Shown here in pieces: positions 8,226 through 16,881 of a stretch of 64,000 nucleotides of DNA; position 1 is the stretch's first letter; each line of letters begins with the position of its first letter. The stretch is taken from NCBI RefSeq assembly GCF_017874425.1, contig NZ_JAGGLL010000009.1:83395-147394 (forward strand). Reading direction: 5' to 3'. The translations under genes were made by a program, and so were the position numbers. Origin of the DNA: Clostridium punense (GTDB lineage: Bacteria > Bacillota > Clostridia > Clostridiales > Clostridiaceae). Below the pieces are notes generated by a model. It worked only from the letters and a program-made list of their open reading frames with translations, was not told where the DNA came from and made no database searches.

Positions 8226-9295
8226 TATTTAGCACCTCCTACAATTTTCTTAACATTTTCTAGTATTTCTGCTGGGTTTGGAACCATACCACCTGATCTT
8301 CCAAAGAAGTGAACTGGCTTTCTTCCTTCAACAGCAAGTCTTACGTCCTCAACCATTTGTCCGCAGCTAAGTTCAACTGAAAGGAATCCAAGTTTAGTAC
8401 TGTTTACTGTTTTCTCGAATGCTTCAGTTGGGAATGGCCATAAAGTTATTGGTCTGATTAAACCAAGCTTTATTCCTTCTTTTTCAGCTAACTTAACAAC
8501 GTTTTTGCATATTCTTGATGTTGTTCCGTAAGCTACCATTACTAAATCATTTTCTCTATCACAATTAAATAATTCATATTTAACTTCATTTTCTTTTATT
8601 GTTTTATATTTTGCTTGAAGCTTCTCATTATGCTTTTCTAATCCTTCTGGAGCAAGGTATAAAGAGTTGATTACATTGTGCTCTTTTCTTCCTTTTAAGC
8701 CATTAGCAGCCCAAGTTTTTTCTGGAAGATTTTTAGCTTCTCTTTCCTTAAACTCTACTGGCTCCATCATTTGTCCAAGCATACCATCTCCCATAATCAT
8801 AACAGGAGTTCTGTAATTATCAGCTACATCAAAAGCATCTTGAACTAAATCAACCATTTCTTGAATTGATGCTGGAGCGTAAACTGGCATGTTGAAATCT
8901 CCGTGTGCTCCACCTTTAGTTGCTTGGAAATAGTCAGATTGTGCTGGTTGAATACCACCTAATCCTGGGCCACCTCTTACTATGTTTACGATTACACATG
9001 GTAGCTCAGCACCTGCTATATAAGATATTCCTTCAGCTTTTAAGCTTATTCCTGGAGAACTTGAAGATGTCATACATCTAACTCCTGTACCAGCTGCTCC
9101 GTAAACCATGTTTATAGCAGCAACTTCACTCTCTGCTTGTAAGAATGTTCTTCCTATTTTAGGCATTCTTCTTGAAAGATAAGCTGAAATTTCTGTTTGT
9201 GGTGTTATTGGATATCCAAAGAAACATTGGCAACCTGCTTTAATGGCAGCTTCACCAATAGCCTCATTACCCTTCATTAATACTTTTTCTGACAT
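8225..9295 (-). CDS. vorB: 2-oxoacid:ferredoxin oxidoreductase, alpha subunit (VorB-like)
   Basis: The 356-residue pyrimidine-binding subunit has MKGNEAIGEAAIKAGC, GYPITPQTEI, the SEVAAINMVYGAAGTG motif and the TSSSSPG loop. These are as in 3-methyl-2-oxobutanoate dehydrogenase VorB. It carries out the 2-oxoacid decarboxylation half-reaction together with the TPP subunit. The start is ATG with GGAGG, 18 bp after the ferredoxin gene. 2-oxoglutarate specificity (KorA) remains possible. Confidence 0.85.
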   Translation of the reverse strand: MSEKVLMKGNEAIGEAAIKAGCQCFFGYPITPQTEISAYLSRRMPKIGRTFLQAESEVAAINMVYGAAGTGVRCMTSSSSPGISLKAEGISYIAGAELPCVIVNIVRGGPGLGGIQPAQSDYFQATKGGAHGDFNMPVYAPASIQEMVDLVQDAFDVADNYRTPVMIMGDGMLGQMMEPVEFKEREAKNLPEKTWAANGLKGRKEHNVINSLYLAPEGLEKHNEKLQAKYKTIKENEVKYELFNCDRENDLVMVAYGTTSRICKNVVKLAEKEGIKLGLIRPITLWPFPTEAFEKTVNSTKLGFLSVELSCGQMVEDVRLAVEGRKPVHFFGRSGGMVPNPAEILENVKKIVGGAK

Positions 9296-9313
9296 GGGTA
9301 TTTACCTCCTTTA

Positions 9314-9523
9314 TTATTTCTCAACTGTGATTACAAGGTCTGGGCACATTTTGCCGCATGAAGCACAGCCGATGCATTCTGACATTTTTTCCTCAGTTAC
9401 TGTAGCTGGATGATAACCTTTAAGGTTTAGCTTTTCTGAAAAGCTGATTATTTTCTTAGGACATACAGCGATGCAGTGACCGCATCCTTTACATCTTTCT
9501 TCTCTAAAGAATACTCTTGACAT
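9314..9523 (-). CDS. 4Fe-4S ferredoxin subunit (delta) of the oxidoreductase
   Basis: The 69-residue protein has two clusters of the CxxCxxCxxxCP type: CKGCGHCIAVCP (residues 11-22) and CIGCASCGKMCP (about 51-62). This gives two [4Fe-4S] centres. It passes electrons from the oxidoreductase to free ferredoxin. It is the first gene of the four-gene operon and has a strong AAGGAGG site. A small MITE-like hairpin and a palindrome-containing promoter lie upstream. Confidence 0.92.
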   Translation of the reverse strand: MSRVFFREERCKGCGHCIAVCPKKIISFSEKLNLKGYHPATVTEEKMSECIGCASCGKMCPDLVITVEK

Positions 9524-9585
9524 AACTTCTTACCTCCTTAAATAATGAACAAGTCATTCATGTGGTTAAAGTGCCGAAGCAATTT

Positions 9586-9646
9586 AGGCATTTGAAAATA
9601 AATAACAAGTCAAACATACTGACTTACTTATTTTTTGAAAATGCCT
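9586..9646. mobile_element. MITE-like element, copy 3 (61 bp, internally deleted)
   Basis: The ends AGGCATTTGAAAATAAATAA and TTATTTTTTGAAAATGCCT are imperfect inverted repeats of about 27 bp. They match the ends of the 160-bp copy at 17726-17885. Almost no interior is left. It lies in the transcribed leader of the oxidoreductase operon. Confidence 0.7.
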
Positions 9647-9765
9647 TATATTAAAACTTAATTTATACATCAGTATATTAAAATCCCTTAAGAATTTTCA
9701 TATACATATATAAAATTTAGATTTAACAAGCTTTTATTTAAATTATATACCGCTTGTACACTTCT

Positions 9766-9800
9766 ATTTTACTAGTTGACACCCTCAGTGTCAAACTAGT
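9766..9800 (-). promoter_or_regulatory. Oxidoreductase operon promoter with overlapping palindrome
   Basis: The minus strand shows a -35 box TTGACA (9789-9794), a 17-bp spacer and a -10 box TAAAAT (9766-9771). The arms ACTAGTTGACAC and GTGTCAAACTAGT (9771-9800) form a near-perfect inverted repeat that covers the -35 box and the spacer. This is what a repressor operator would look like. The regulator is unknown. Confidence 0.65.
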
Positions 9801-9831
9801 CGCAAATATTTAACAATTCTAATTTTTTCCA

Positions 9832-10509
9832 TTACTCTTGTTCCCATTTTCTCCATGGTGGCAACATGAAAATCTCTATTGGGAATATTTCTCCATGTAC
9901 TTTACCAGAAACTTCTTCCACCTTATCTTTAGTGCAAACTGTATAGCTATGAGGAATGCCAATTTCTTTTGAAAGCTTTGAAACTTCCTCGTCACCTTTT
10001 AATATATGTTCTACAGTAGTTTCATAAGATAAGTTAGTATTTGAAATAAGGTGTGTTACCTTAAGTCTTGAAGAGGTTTCAATTTCTCTAATATACTCCT
10101 TAGTATCCTTATCATTTGAAGTAAAAGGTCTAGTTTGATTTACTACAAAATACATATCATAAGGTTCTTCCCTAAAGAATCTATTGTATTGCCCAAGAGC
10201 TACTGCTCCTGCTCCATCTCCACCTACATCAAAAACTACATCATAGCTCTTATCATTAAATACAGATATAACCTCAGCTGGTACTACCATAAGTTCTGCA
10301 TTTACAAAATCAGGGTTAGAAGAAATGGCACGAATGCCATACTCTCCTAACATATCTTTTAGATCTCTAACGCAGAAATAAGGGTTTACTATATCTAAAT
10401 CTACAATTGCTACTTTCTTTCCTTGCTTTGCTAAATTGATGGCATAATTTATTGCAATTTCTGTCTTACCACTTCCAAAATGCCCTGTAAAAACCCTAAT
10501 TCTACTCAT
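9832..10509 (-). CDS. P-loop nucleotide-binding protein of the oxidoreductase cluster
   Basis: The 225-residue MinD/ParA/CobQ-like ATPase has Walker A GHFGSGKT (residues 9-16), a switch segment KKVAIVDLDIVNPYF, and DVVFDVGGDGAGAVAL. The function is unknown. It lies between butyrate kinase and the oxidoreductase and could assist cofactor or cluster assembly; this is inferred from context only. The upstream gap to butyrate kinase is 45 bp, which suggests the same transcript. Confidence 0.7.
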   Translation of the reverse strand: MSRIRVFTGHFGSGKTEIAINYAINLAKQGKKVAIVDLDIVNPYFCVRDLKDMLGEYGIRAISSNPDFVNAELMVVPAEVISVFNDKSYDVVFDVGGDGAGAVALGQYNRFFREEPYDMYFVVNQTRPFTSNDKDTKEYIREIETSSRLKVTHLISNTNLSYETTVEHILKGDEEVSKLSKEIGIPHSYTVCTKDKVEEVSGKVHGEIFPIEIFMLPPWRKWEQE

Positions 10510-10554
10510 TTATATCACCCTTTTTTATTTAATAATGAACAAGTTGATTTTGTA

Positions 10555-11625
10555 CTATTTATATTCTTTAGCTGACTCTTCGCCTCTTAATACTCTTAAT
10601 CCACCTTCAGCTAGGGCAAGAATTTCATCTTCTCCTGGGTAAACTACCACTTGAGATATGAAATCAACTCTTTCTTTAATATAGCTTACAAGATTTTTAG
10701 AGTATGCAATTCCACCAGTAAGAATGATTGCATCTACCTTACCGCTTAGTACTGCAGCACATTTACCTATTTCTTTAGCTACTTGATAGCCCATTGCATC
10801 ATAGATTAACTTAGCTTCTGCATCTCCTGCAGCTGCTCTTTCATCTACAGCCTTAGCATCGTTAGTTCCAAGGTAAGCTACTATTCCACCTTTTCCAGTA
10901 ATCATCTTCTTAATTTCTGCTTCTGAATACTTACCGCTAAAGCAAAGTTTTACTAAATCTCCTACTGGAACTCCGCCGCTTCTCTCTGGTGAGAATGGAC
11001 CTTCTCCATCTAGAGCATTATTTACATCTACAACTCTTCCAGCTTTATGTGCTCCAACAGAGATTCCTCCACCTAAGTGAGCAACTATTAAGTTTAATTC
11101 ATTGTAATCTTTGTTGTTTTCTTTAGCATATCTTTTAGCAACAGCCTTTTGGTTTAAGGCATGGAAAATACTCTTTCTTTCAATTTCTGGCATTCCTGAT
11201 ACTCTAGCCACTTCTTCCATTTCATCAACAACTACTGGGTCAACGATGAATGATGGTATATTTAATTCTTTAGCAATTTCATTTGCAATGATTCCACCTA
11301 AGTTTGAAGCATGTTGTCCTTGAACCCCAACTCTTAAGTCTTCTAGCATTGCATCATTAACTGCATAAGTTCCGCCTTCGATAGATTTTAAAAGTCCACC
11401 TCTACCTACTACTGCACTTAAAGTTTTAATATCAAAATTCTTTTCTTTTAGTACATTTAAGATAACATTTTTTCTGAACTCGAATTGGTCTACAATAGTT
11501 GCATATTGACCAATTTCTTCTGCAGAGTGTCTTAAAGTTTCGATTAAGATTTCTTTATCGTCCTCGTAAACACCAATTTTTGTAGAAGTTGAACCTGGAT
11601 TCATAATTAATAATCTGTAAGCCAT
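10555..11625 (-). CDS. buk: Butyrate kinase (second copy)
   Basis: This 356-residue member of the acetate/butyrate kinase (ASKHA) family makes ATP from butyryl-phosphate or branched acyl-phosphates. The phosphate-1 loop is [13 protein letters not shown]. Further motifs are [19 protein letters not shown] and LTGGIAYSK. The length is typical of Buk and shorter than acetate kinase. It lies 15 bp after ptb. A second butyrate kinase precedes ptb, so the operon carries two kinases around one transferase. They are diverged, not a recent duplication. Confidence 0.92.
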   Translation of the reverse strand: MAYRLLIMNPGSTSTKIGVYEDDKEILIETLRHSAEEIGQYATIVDQFEFRKNVILNVLKEKNFDIKTLSAVVGRGGLLKSIEGGTYAVNDAMLEDLRVGVQGQHASNLGGIIANEIAKELNIPSFIVDPVVVDEMEEVARVSGMPEIERKSIFHALNQKAVAKRYAKENNKDYNELNLIVAHLGGGISVGAHKAGRVVDVNNALDGEGPFSPERSGGVPVGDLVKLCFSGKYSEAEIKKMITGKGGIVAYLGTNDAKAVDERAAAGDAEAKLIYDAMGYQVAKEIGKCAAVLSGKVDAIILTGGIAYSKNLVSYIKERVDFISQVVVYPGEDEILALAEGGLRVLRGEESAKEYK

Positions 11626-11640
11626 CTTATGTTCCCCCTA

Positions 11641-12546
11641 TTATTTAGACTCTGCAACTAATGCTGCTAGAGCTATAGAATTCATTTTTGTTTCTGGAGA
11701 GTCTGCTCTTGAAGTAACTATAACTGGTGCAGCTGCTCCAGCAAGTAAGCCACCACTATGAGAGTTTGTGGTATATGTTAAGCATTTATACATTGCATTA
11801 CCTGCTTCAATATTAGCCATTAATAATATATCTGCTTTTCCTGCTACAGGCCCTGATATTTTCTTATGGTGTGCAGCTTCTTCAGAAAGAGCATTATCAA
11901 GTGCTAATGGTCCATCTATTATACAGCCTTTTATTTGTCCTCTTTCACTCATTTTAGAAAGATTTGCAGCATCTAAAGTTGCTTGCATAGCTGGGTTTAC
12001 CACCTCAACTGCACATACTGGAGCAACCTTTGGAACTTCTATATCTAAAGCATGAGCAACTTGAACTGCATTTTTAACTATATCAACTTTTTCTTTTAGT
12101 TCTGGATACATGTTAAAAGCAGCATCAGTTATGAATAGTAATCTATCATAGCCTGGAACTTCAAATACAGCTATGTGAGACATTTGTTTTCCAGTTCTTA
12201 GTCCTACTTCCTTGTTTAAAACAGCTCTTAAGAAGGTAGCGGTATCAACAAGTCCCTTCATCATCATGTCAGCTCTTCCGCTTGAAACAAGCTTTACAGC
12301 CTCAAGTGATGCTGCATTCATATCTTTTACATCAATAACTTCATATTCATTGATATCCATTCCGATACCAGCTGCAATTTTAGCTATTTCTTCTTTATCA
12401 CCTACAAGGATTGCATTAGCTATTCCATTAGCTTTAGCATCTCTTATTGCCTCTAGCACTGGTTCATCTTGAGCCACTGCTACAGCAACGGTTTTCATTT
12501 TTTGAGATTTTACTTTTTCAACAACTTCTTTAAATGTTCTGATCAT
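11641..12546 (-). CDS. ptb: Phosphate butyryltransferase
   Basis: The 301-residue enzyme converts butyryl-CoA (or branched acyl-CoA) plus phosphate to acyl-phosphate and CoA in the cytoplasm. It feeds the kinases on either side. The motifs DMMMKGLVDTATFLRAVLNKEVGLR and GPLALDNALSEEAA are those of the Ptb/Pta family, and the length matches Ptb. It lies 22 bp after the first butyrate kinase. Specificity for butyryl versus isobutyryl or isovaleryl groups cannot be read from the sequence. Confidence 0.92.
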   Translation of the reverse strand: MIRTFKEVVEKVKSQKMKTVAVAVAQDEPVLEAIRDAKANGIANAILVGDKEEIAKIAAGIGMDINEYEVIDVKDMNAASLEAVKLVSSGRADMMMKGLVDTATFLRAVLNKEVGLRTGKQMSHIAVFEVPGYDRLLFITDAAFNMYPELKEKVDIVKNAVQVAHALDIEVPKVAPVCAVEVVNPAMQATLDAANLSKMSERGQIKGCIIDGPLALDNALSEEAAHHKKISGPVAGKADILLMANIEAGNAMYKCLTYTTNSHSGGLLAGAAAPVIVTSRADSPETKMNSIALAALVAESK

Positions 12547-12568
12547 GTTTTGACCCCCTTAACTTATG

Positions 12569-13657
12569 TTAAAATTTAACTTCATTTTCATATATTTTAG
12601 CTATTTCTTTGCCTTCAACAACTCTTAAAGCACCTTGAGCAAGAGCAAGCATTTCATCTTCCCCTGGAACTAATTCTATAGGGGCAATAAAACCTACATA
12701 TTCGCTTATCCAATTAGTTATTCTCTTATTATAAGCTACGCCTCCAGTTAAAATTATTGCATCGAGTTTTCCACAAAGGGTAGTTGCCATTGCTCCAATT
12801 TCCTTAGCAATTTGGTATGCCATTGCTTTAAAGATTAATTCTGCTCTTTCGTCCCCTTCTTCTATTCTCTTATCTACTACTCTTCCATCGTTAGTACCTA
12901 GATATGCCACAAGTCCACCTTGTCCTGATATCTTCTTTTTAAGTTCTGATAACGTATACTTTCCGCTGAAAGCAAGGGTTACTAAGTCTCCCACTGGAAG
13001 TCCTCCTGTTCTTTCTGGTGAAAGTGGGCCCTCTTCATTTGCATTGTTGCAATCTAAAAGTCTTCCATTTTTCACTGGAGATACAGTTATTCCTCCTCCA
13101 ATATGAGCTACAACAAAGCTACTATTGTTAAGCTCTAATCCTCTTCTATCACAAACTCTTCTTGTTACTGCCTTTACATTTAAAGCATGAACTAAAGATC
13201 TTCTTGTAATGTCAGGAAGACCAGATATTCTAGCCACATCTTCAATTTCATCCACAGCCACTGGATCTACTATATAAGCTGGAACGTTAACCTTTTGGGC
13301 AATTTCCTTTGCTATTATTCCCCCAAGATTTGATGCGTGTTGTCCTTGATAGCCTTCTTTAAGGTCTTCTATCATTTTTTCTGTAACCTTGTATGTACCA
13401 CCTGGCATTGGTCTTAAAAGACCACCTCTACCAACTACTGCAGCTAAATCCTCAAGGCTTATATTTTTATCTCCTAACCACTTAAGAATTACTTCTGATC
13501 TCATATCCTTTTGTTCATATATGTGGTCAAACTTTTTTATTTCTTCAGCGCTGTGAGATAAATTTTCATCTACCACGCAAGTTTCCCCTTGAAACACTGC
13601 TATTTTTGTAGATGTTGAACCTGGATTAATTGCTAGTATATACTTTTTTTCCCCCAT
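12569..13657 (-). CDS. buk: Butyrate kinase (first copy)
   Basis: The 362-residue acyl kinase has [39 protein letters not shown] and LTGGVAYNK. It is the first gene of the buk-ptb-buk-ATPase set. I chose ATG 13657, which has GGGGG eight bases upstream, rather than the longer frame from 13678. A Fur-like box lies about 155 bp upstream. Having two kinases may reflect separate use of straight and branched acyl-phosphates; this is inference. Confidence 0.9.
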   Translation of the reverse strand: MGEKKYILAINPGSTSTKIAVFQGETCVVDENLSHSAEEIKKFDHIYEQKDMRSEVILKWLGDKNISLEDLAAVVGRGGLLRPMPGGTYKVTEKMIEDLKEGYQGQHASNLGGIIAKEIAQKVNVPAYIVDPVAVDEIEDVARISGLPDITRRSLVHALNVKAVTRRVCDRRGLELNNSSFVVAHIGGGITVSPVKNGRLLDCNNANEEGPLSPERTGGLPVGDLVTLAFSGKYTLSELKKKISGQGGLVAYLGTNDGRVVDKRIEEGDERAELIFKAMAYQIAKEIGAMATTLCGKLDAIILTGGVAYNKRITNWISEYVGFIAPIELVPGEDEMLALAQGALRVVEGKEIAKIYENEVKF

Positions 13658-13957
13658 TATAAAAACCCCCGTAATCATAAAATAAACTTAAGTGAATAAA
13701 TATCCATATTTTAATACTTTGGAATTTACATTAAATAATACTTTAAATAAGTTAATAACTTCCCCTCTATTCAAAATATTATTAAACTTTCCCCAAATCC
13801 ATTTTAACAAATAATCATTATCAATATCAAGGATATTATAGATTTAGTTTATAAAATAAACCGGTTTAATTGTGAATTTTTGTACACATTTTACTGAAAT
13901 TGTGGTAAAATCATAATTTTAATTCAAGCTTCTTAAACATTACTTATTTTATCCTAA
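13658..13957. other. Gene-free upstream region of the buk-ptb operon
   Basis: There is no gene in this 300-bp AT-rich gap. It holds the Fur-like box at 13809-13830 and a possible -10 TATAAT just upstream of it on the minus strand. I saw no sigma-54 promoter, although related acyl-kinase operons in other bacteria can use one. Confidence 0.5.
13809..13830. promoter_or_regulatory. Fur-like box upstream of buk-ptb
   Basis: The minus strand reads TTGATATTGATAATGATTAT, close to the Fur 7-1-7 pattern TGATAATnATTATCA with two mismatches in the right half. It would tie the operon to iron supply. The evidence is weak without a binding model. Confidence 0.35.
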
Positions 13958-14009
13958 CTGAAAAGAGCTATAAACCTCCGAAACTTAATCGAAAACTTAT
14001 AGCTCTTTA
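13958..14009 (-). terminator. Terminator after the FAD protein gene
   Basis: The stem AAAGAGCTATAA/TTATAGCTCTTT (12 bp, loop about 22 nt) is followed on the minus strand by TTTTCAG. It ends the cdaA-cdaR-FAD operon. Confidence 0.7.
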
Positions 14010-14036
14010 AATATATATTTCCCCTTATGATGTGCA

Positions 14037-15638
14037 TTAATTTACTGGAGCAAAATCCCTCATTATAGCCTCAGCAACTCTTAAGCCATCTACTGCTGCT
14101 GATACTATTCCTCCTGCATATCCAGCACCTTCCCCACAAGGGTAAAGTCCACTTACTGATATGCTTTGCAAACTTTCGTTTCTATCTATTCTTACTGGTG
14201 CAGAGGTTCTTGTTTCTACTCCTGTAAGAATAGCATCAGTCCCTGCAAAGCCTTTTATTTTATTATTAAATACAGGTAGTGCCTCCTTCATTGCGTCTAT
14301 TACATAAGAAGGTAAGCATTCTGATAACTTTCCAAAGGTTATATCTGGACTATAAGTTGGTTTTACACTTCCTAGCTTTGTGGATTTTTTATCCTTTAGA
14401 AAATCTCCAACCAGTTGTAGGGGCGCATTGTAATTTTCTCCTCCTACCTTGTAGGCAAGACCTTCGTAATGCCTTTGGAACTCTATTCCAGCTAATGGGT
14501 GATTGGAAGCAAAATCCTCTGGTGATACAGAAACTACTATAGCTGAGTTTGCATTTGCTCCATCTCTTTTGTAATAGCTCATACCATTAACCACTACTGT
14601 TTTTTCTTCAGAAGCTGCTGCAACCACATGACCACCCGGGCACATACAAAAACTGTATACAGATCTATTTAACTTTTCACTAGTATAAGTCAGTTTGTAA
14701 TCTGCTGCTCTAAGCTTAGGATGGGTTGCAAAAGCGCCATATTGATTTTCATCTATTAGGCTTTGAAGATGCTCTATTCGAGCACCAATAGCAAAGGGCT
14801 TTGGTGACATGAATATCCCTCTATTAAATAGCATTTCATAGGTGTCTCTAGCACTATGTCCAAGAGCTAAAATTACATTCTGGCAAGGAATCCTCTCCCC
14901 GTTAATCACAACTTCCTTTAGCTTATTGTCCTTAATTATAATATCTTCAAGTTTATTTGAAAATCTTACTTCTCCACCTAGAGCCTTAATTTTTTCTCTT
15001 ATATTCTTCACTACTACCTTTAATATATCTGTACCTATATGAGGTTTTCCCATATAGGCTATTTCTTCTGGCGCACCAGCTTTTACAAGTTCCTCTAGAA
15101 CATAATCACATCTAGTATCCTTAATTCTAGTGGTAAGTTTTCCATCAGAAAAGGTTCCTGCTCCTCCTTCACCAAATTGTACATTGGACTGTGGGTTTAG
15201 CTCTCTCCCCTTCCAAAATTTGTTGATGCTATCAGTTCTCTTATCAACATCTTCTCCACGTTCAATAATTAAAGGTTTATAGCCTTTTTGTGCCATAAGA
15301 AGGCCAGCAAACAACCCTGCTGGCCCCATCCCCACAATTATTGGTCTTTCATTCATTTTTTCACTTCCAAGCTTAAATTCAGCAGCTTGGTTTTTTTCCT
15401 GAATTTTTACATCTTTGTCCTTAGCTCTAGTTGCTATTTTATTCTCATTGTCACAGACTATTTCAACAGAATAATTGATTTTAATGGAGTTTTTCTTTCT
15501 TGCATCAATAGATTCCTTAACTATTTTGAAAGCCTTTATTTCTTCTTCTCTAACTTTTAATTTTTTTGCAGTTCTTGCTTTTAAATCTTCTATATTTTCA
15601 TCTATATCTAGTACTATATTACTTATCCTAATTGGCAT
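14037..15638 (-). CDS. FAD-dependent oxidoreductase (COG2509 type)
   Basis: The 533-residue putative flavoprotein has an N-terminal domain of about 90 residues. A Rossmann FAD-binding motif, IIVGMGPAGLFAGLLMAQKG (about residue 100 onward), follows. The C-terminal FAD contact is YPCGEGAGYAGGIVSAAVDG. The family is common in Firmicutes and lacks a known reaction. The start overlaps the cdaR stop by 11 bp, so it belongs to the cdaA operon. Whether it has any link to c-di-AMP is unknown. Confidence 0.8.
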   Translation of the reverse strand: MPIRISNIVLDIDENIEDLKARTAKKLKVREEEIKAFKIVKESIDARKKNSIKINYSVEIVCDNENKIATRAKDKDVKIQEKNQAAEFKLGSEKMNERPIIVGMGPAGLFAGLLMAQKGYKPLIIERGEDVDKRTDSINKFWKGRELNPQSNVQFGEGGAGTFSDGKLTTRIKDTRCDYVLEELVKAGAPEEIAYMGKPHIGTDILKVVVKNIREKIKALGGEVRFSNKLEDIIIKDNKLKEVVINGERIPCQNVILALGHSARDTYEMLFNRGIFMSPKPFAIGARIEHLQSLIDENQYGAFATHPKLRAADYKLTYTSEKLNRSVYSFCMCPGGHVVAAASEEKTVVVNGMSYYKRDGANANSAIVVSVSPEDFASNHPLAGIEFQRHYEGLAYKVGGENYNAPLQLVGDFLKDKKSTKLGSVKPTYSPDITFGKLSECLPSYVIDAMKEALPVFNNKIKGFAGTDAILTGVETRTSAPVRIDRNESLQSISVSGLYPCGEGAGYAGGIVSAAVDGLRVAEAIMRDFAPVN

Positions 15639-16881
15639 TATTGCTAATTACCTCCGCTGTTTTTTTAATTGTAGCCTTTACCTCAGCTACTGACTGCGAT
15701 ACTTTTTGAATGTTTGCTGGTATGCCTGAAACTACTACCTGTACCGTATGGTCACCTTCACCTAAACCCGCTAAGTCCACCGCAGCTATTAAAGATTCTG
15801 GTGTGATTTTATTTAATTCAGTATCTGCCCCAGATAAAACTACTTCAACGGTAGTTTTATCAAGAGTTGCCGCTAAGTTGTTTCCTAAGTTATTAGACTT
15901 AATAGTAACCTTGAAAGTTTTTTGTGCTGGTTTTTTAAGGGTAAGTTTTACCTTAACAGTATTTACATCCCCATTGACTCTTACGCCTTGAGGAAGCTGA
16001 AGTCTTGCTTCAACTGTTGTGTCTGCACTTATTTTACTTAAATCTATAGGCTCTGTAGCAATAGATTTAATATTATTTATGGCATCACTATTTCCTATAA
16101 TCTCCACTTTCTTAGGATTTACTTCAATAGCTTCTATTGCTGCTCCAGTGGTAGTTCCACCTGTAGTTTTAACTTCTATTTCTACTGCTTTTCCCTTTTT
16201 AACAGGAACCTTCACTTGTACGTTGTCAGGGGATATGGTCACATTTGATATCTCTTTACCACTACTATCAAGAGCCTTTAATTTAGTGGATTTGTCTATA
16301 TCTGCATTTGCATTTGTTATATCAATGTCTGCTGCTATACTAGCCACTCTATCAATATAGGTTTTGGCACCAGATACTACTGCAACTGGTGAAGAAATTA
16401 TAGGTGCATCTGCATAAAAACCTTCTGTGGTTCCTCCAATTGTTTTTGGAGTTATGGGTAATTCCTTAGAAACAAGATTATCTAAATTTACCTTTACTAC
16501 TAAACTGTCACCATTAACTACGGTAATGTTTCCTCCAATATTAGTAGAGGTTTCTCTAATCTCCACAGGCACCTTATTCTCCCCTGGTTTTAGTGCATAC
16601 TTTCCTAAATCGGCTACTAACTTAAAATCTCTGCTCTTGTCTATATTATCAACTGTGGCACTTGACCCCTTTACTGTTAAGTTAACGGCAAATTCCTGAT
16701 CTGGCATTAGCGTTAAGTCAGATTCTGAAAGCACATCCTCATTTACAATGGTTACTGGCACATATCTAATGGTTTGAGTAGTCATCGGATTTTCAATAGT
16801 TCGAATGTATATCCATAACGCTAAAGACACTATGACGCAGCAAACTTTAATTACGATATCTTGTCTTTTTTGCTTATCCAT
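15628..16881 (-). CDS. cdaR: YbbR-domain regulator of CdaA
   Basis: The 417-residue membrane-anchored protein has one N-terminal helix (IVIKVCCVIVSLALWIYI, residues 10-27). An extracytoplasmic part of repeated YbbR domains follows, for example PITPKTIGGTTEGFYADAPIISSP and a C-terminal VQVVVSGIPANI. CdaR proteins bind the membrane part of CdaA and modulate its activity. The start overlaps the cdaA coding end by 31 bp. The length is in the usual range for this family. Confidence 0.9.
   Translation of the reverse strand: MDKQKRQDIVIKVCCVIVSLALWIYIRTIENPMTTQTIRYVPVTIVNEDVLSESDLTLMPDQEFAVNLTVKGSSATVDNIDKSRDFKLVADLGKYALKPGENKVPVEIRETSTNIGGNITVVNGDSLVVKVNLDNLVSKELPITPKTIGGTTEGFYADAPIISSPVAVVSGAKTYIDRVASIAADIDITNANADIDKSTKLKALDSSGKEISNVTISPDNVQVKVPVKKGKAVEIEVKTTGGTTTGAAIEAIEVNPKKVEIIGNSDAINNIKSIATEPIDLSKISADTTVEARLQLPQGVRVNGDVNTVKVKLTLKKPAQKTFKVTIKSNNLGNNLAATLDKTTVEVVLSGADTELNKITPESLIAAVDLAGLGEGDHTVQVVVSGIPANIQKVSQSVAEVKATIKKTAEVISNNAN

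Larger units (their letters stand above)
9524..9831. other. Oxidoreductase leader and gap (308 bp)
   Basis: No gene is seen here. Going upstream from the ferredoxin start, the gap contains a GAACAAGT box (9541-9554), the 61-bp MITE-like hairpin (9586-9646), an AT-rich stretch, and the promoter with an overlapping palindrome (9766-9800). Confidence 0.7.

Noticed and set aside
9771..9800. The ACTAGTTGACAC palindrome as a transcription terminator of the ATPase gene
   Set aside because: No T-run follows on either strand, and it overlaps a good -35/-10 pair, so an operator is more likely.
13658..14036. A sigma-54 promoter for the buk-ptb operon
   Set aside because: I looked for the GG-N10-GC pattern and found no convincing match.
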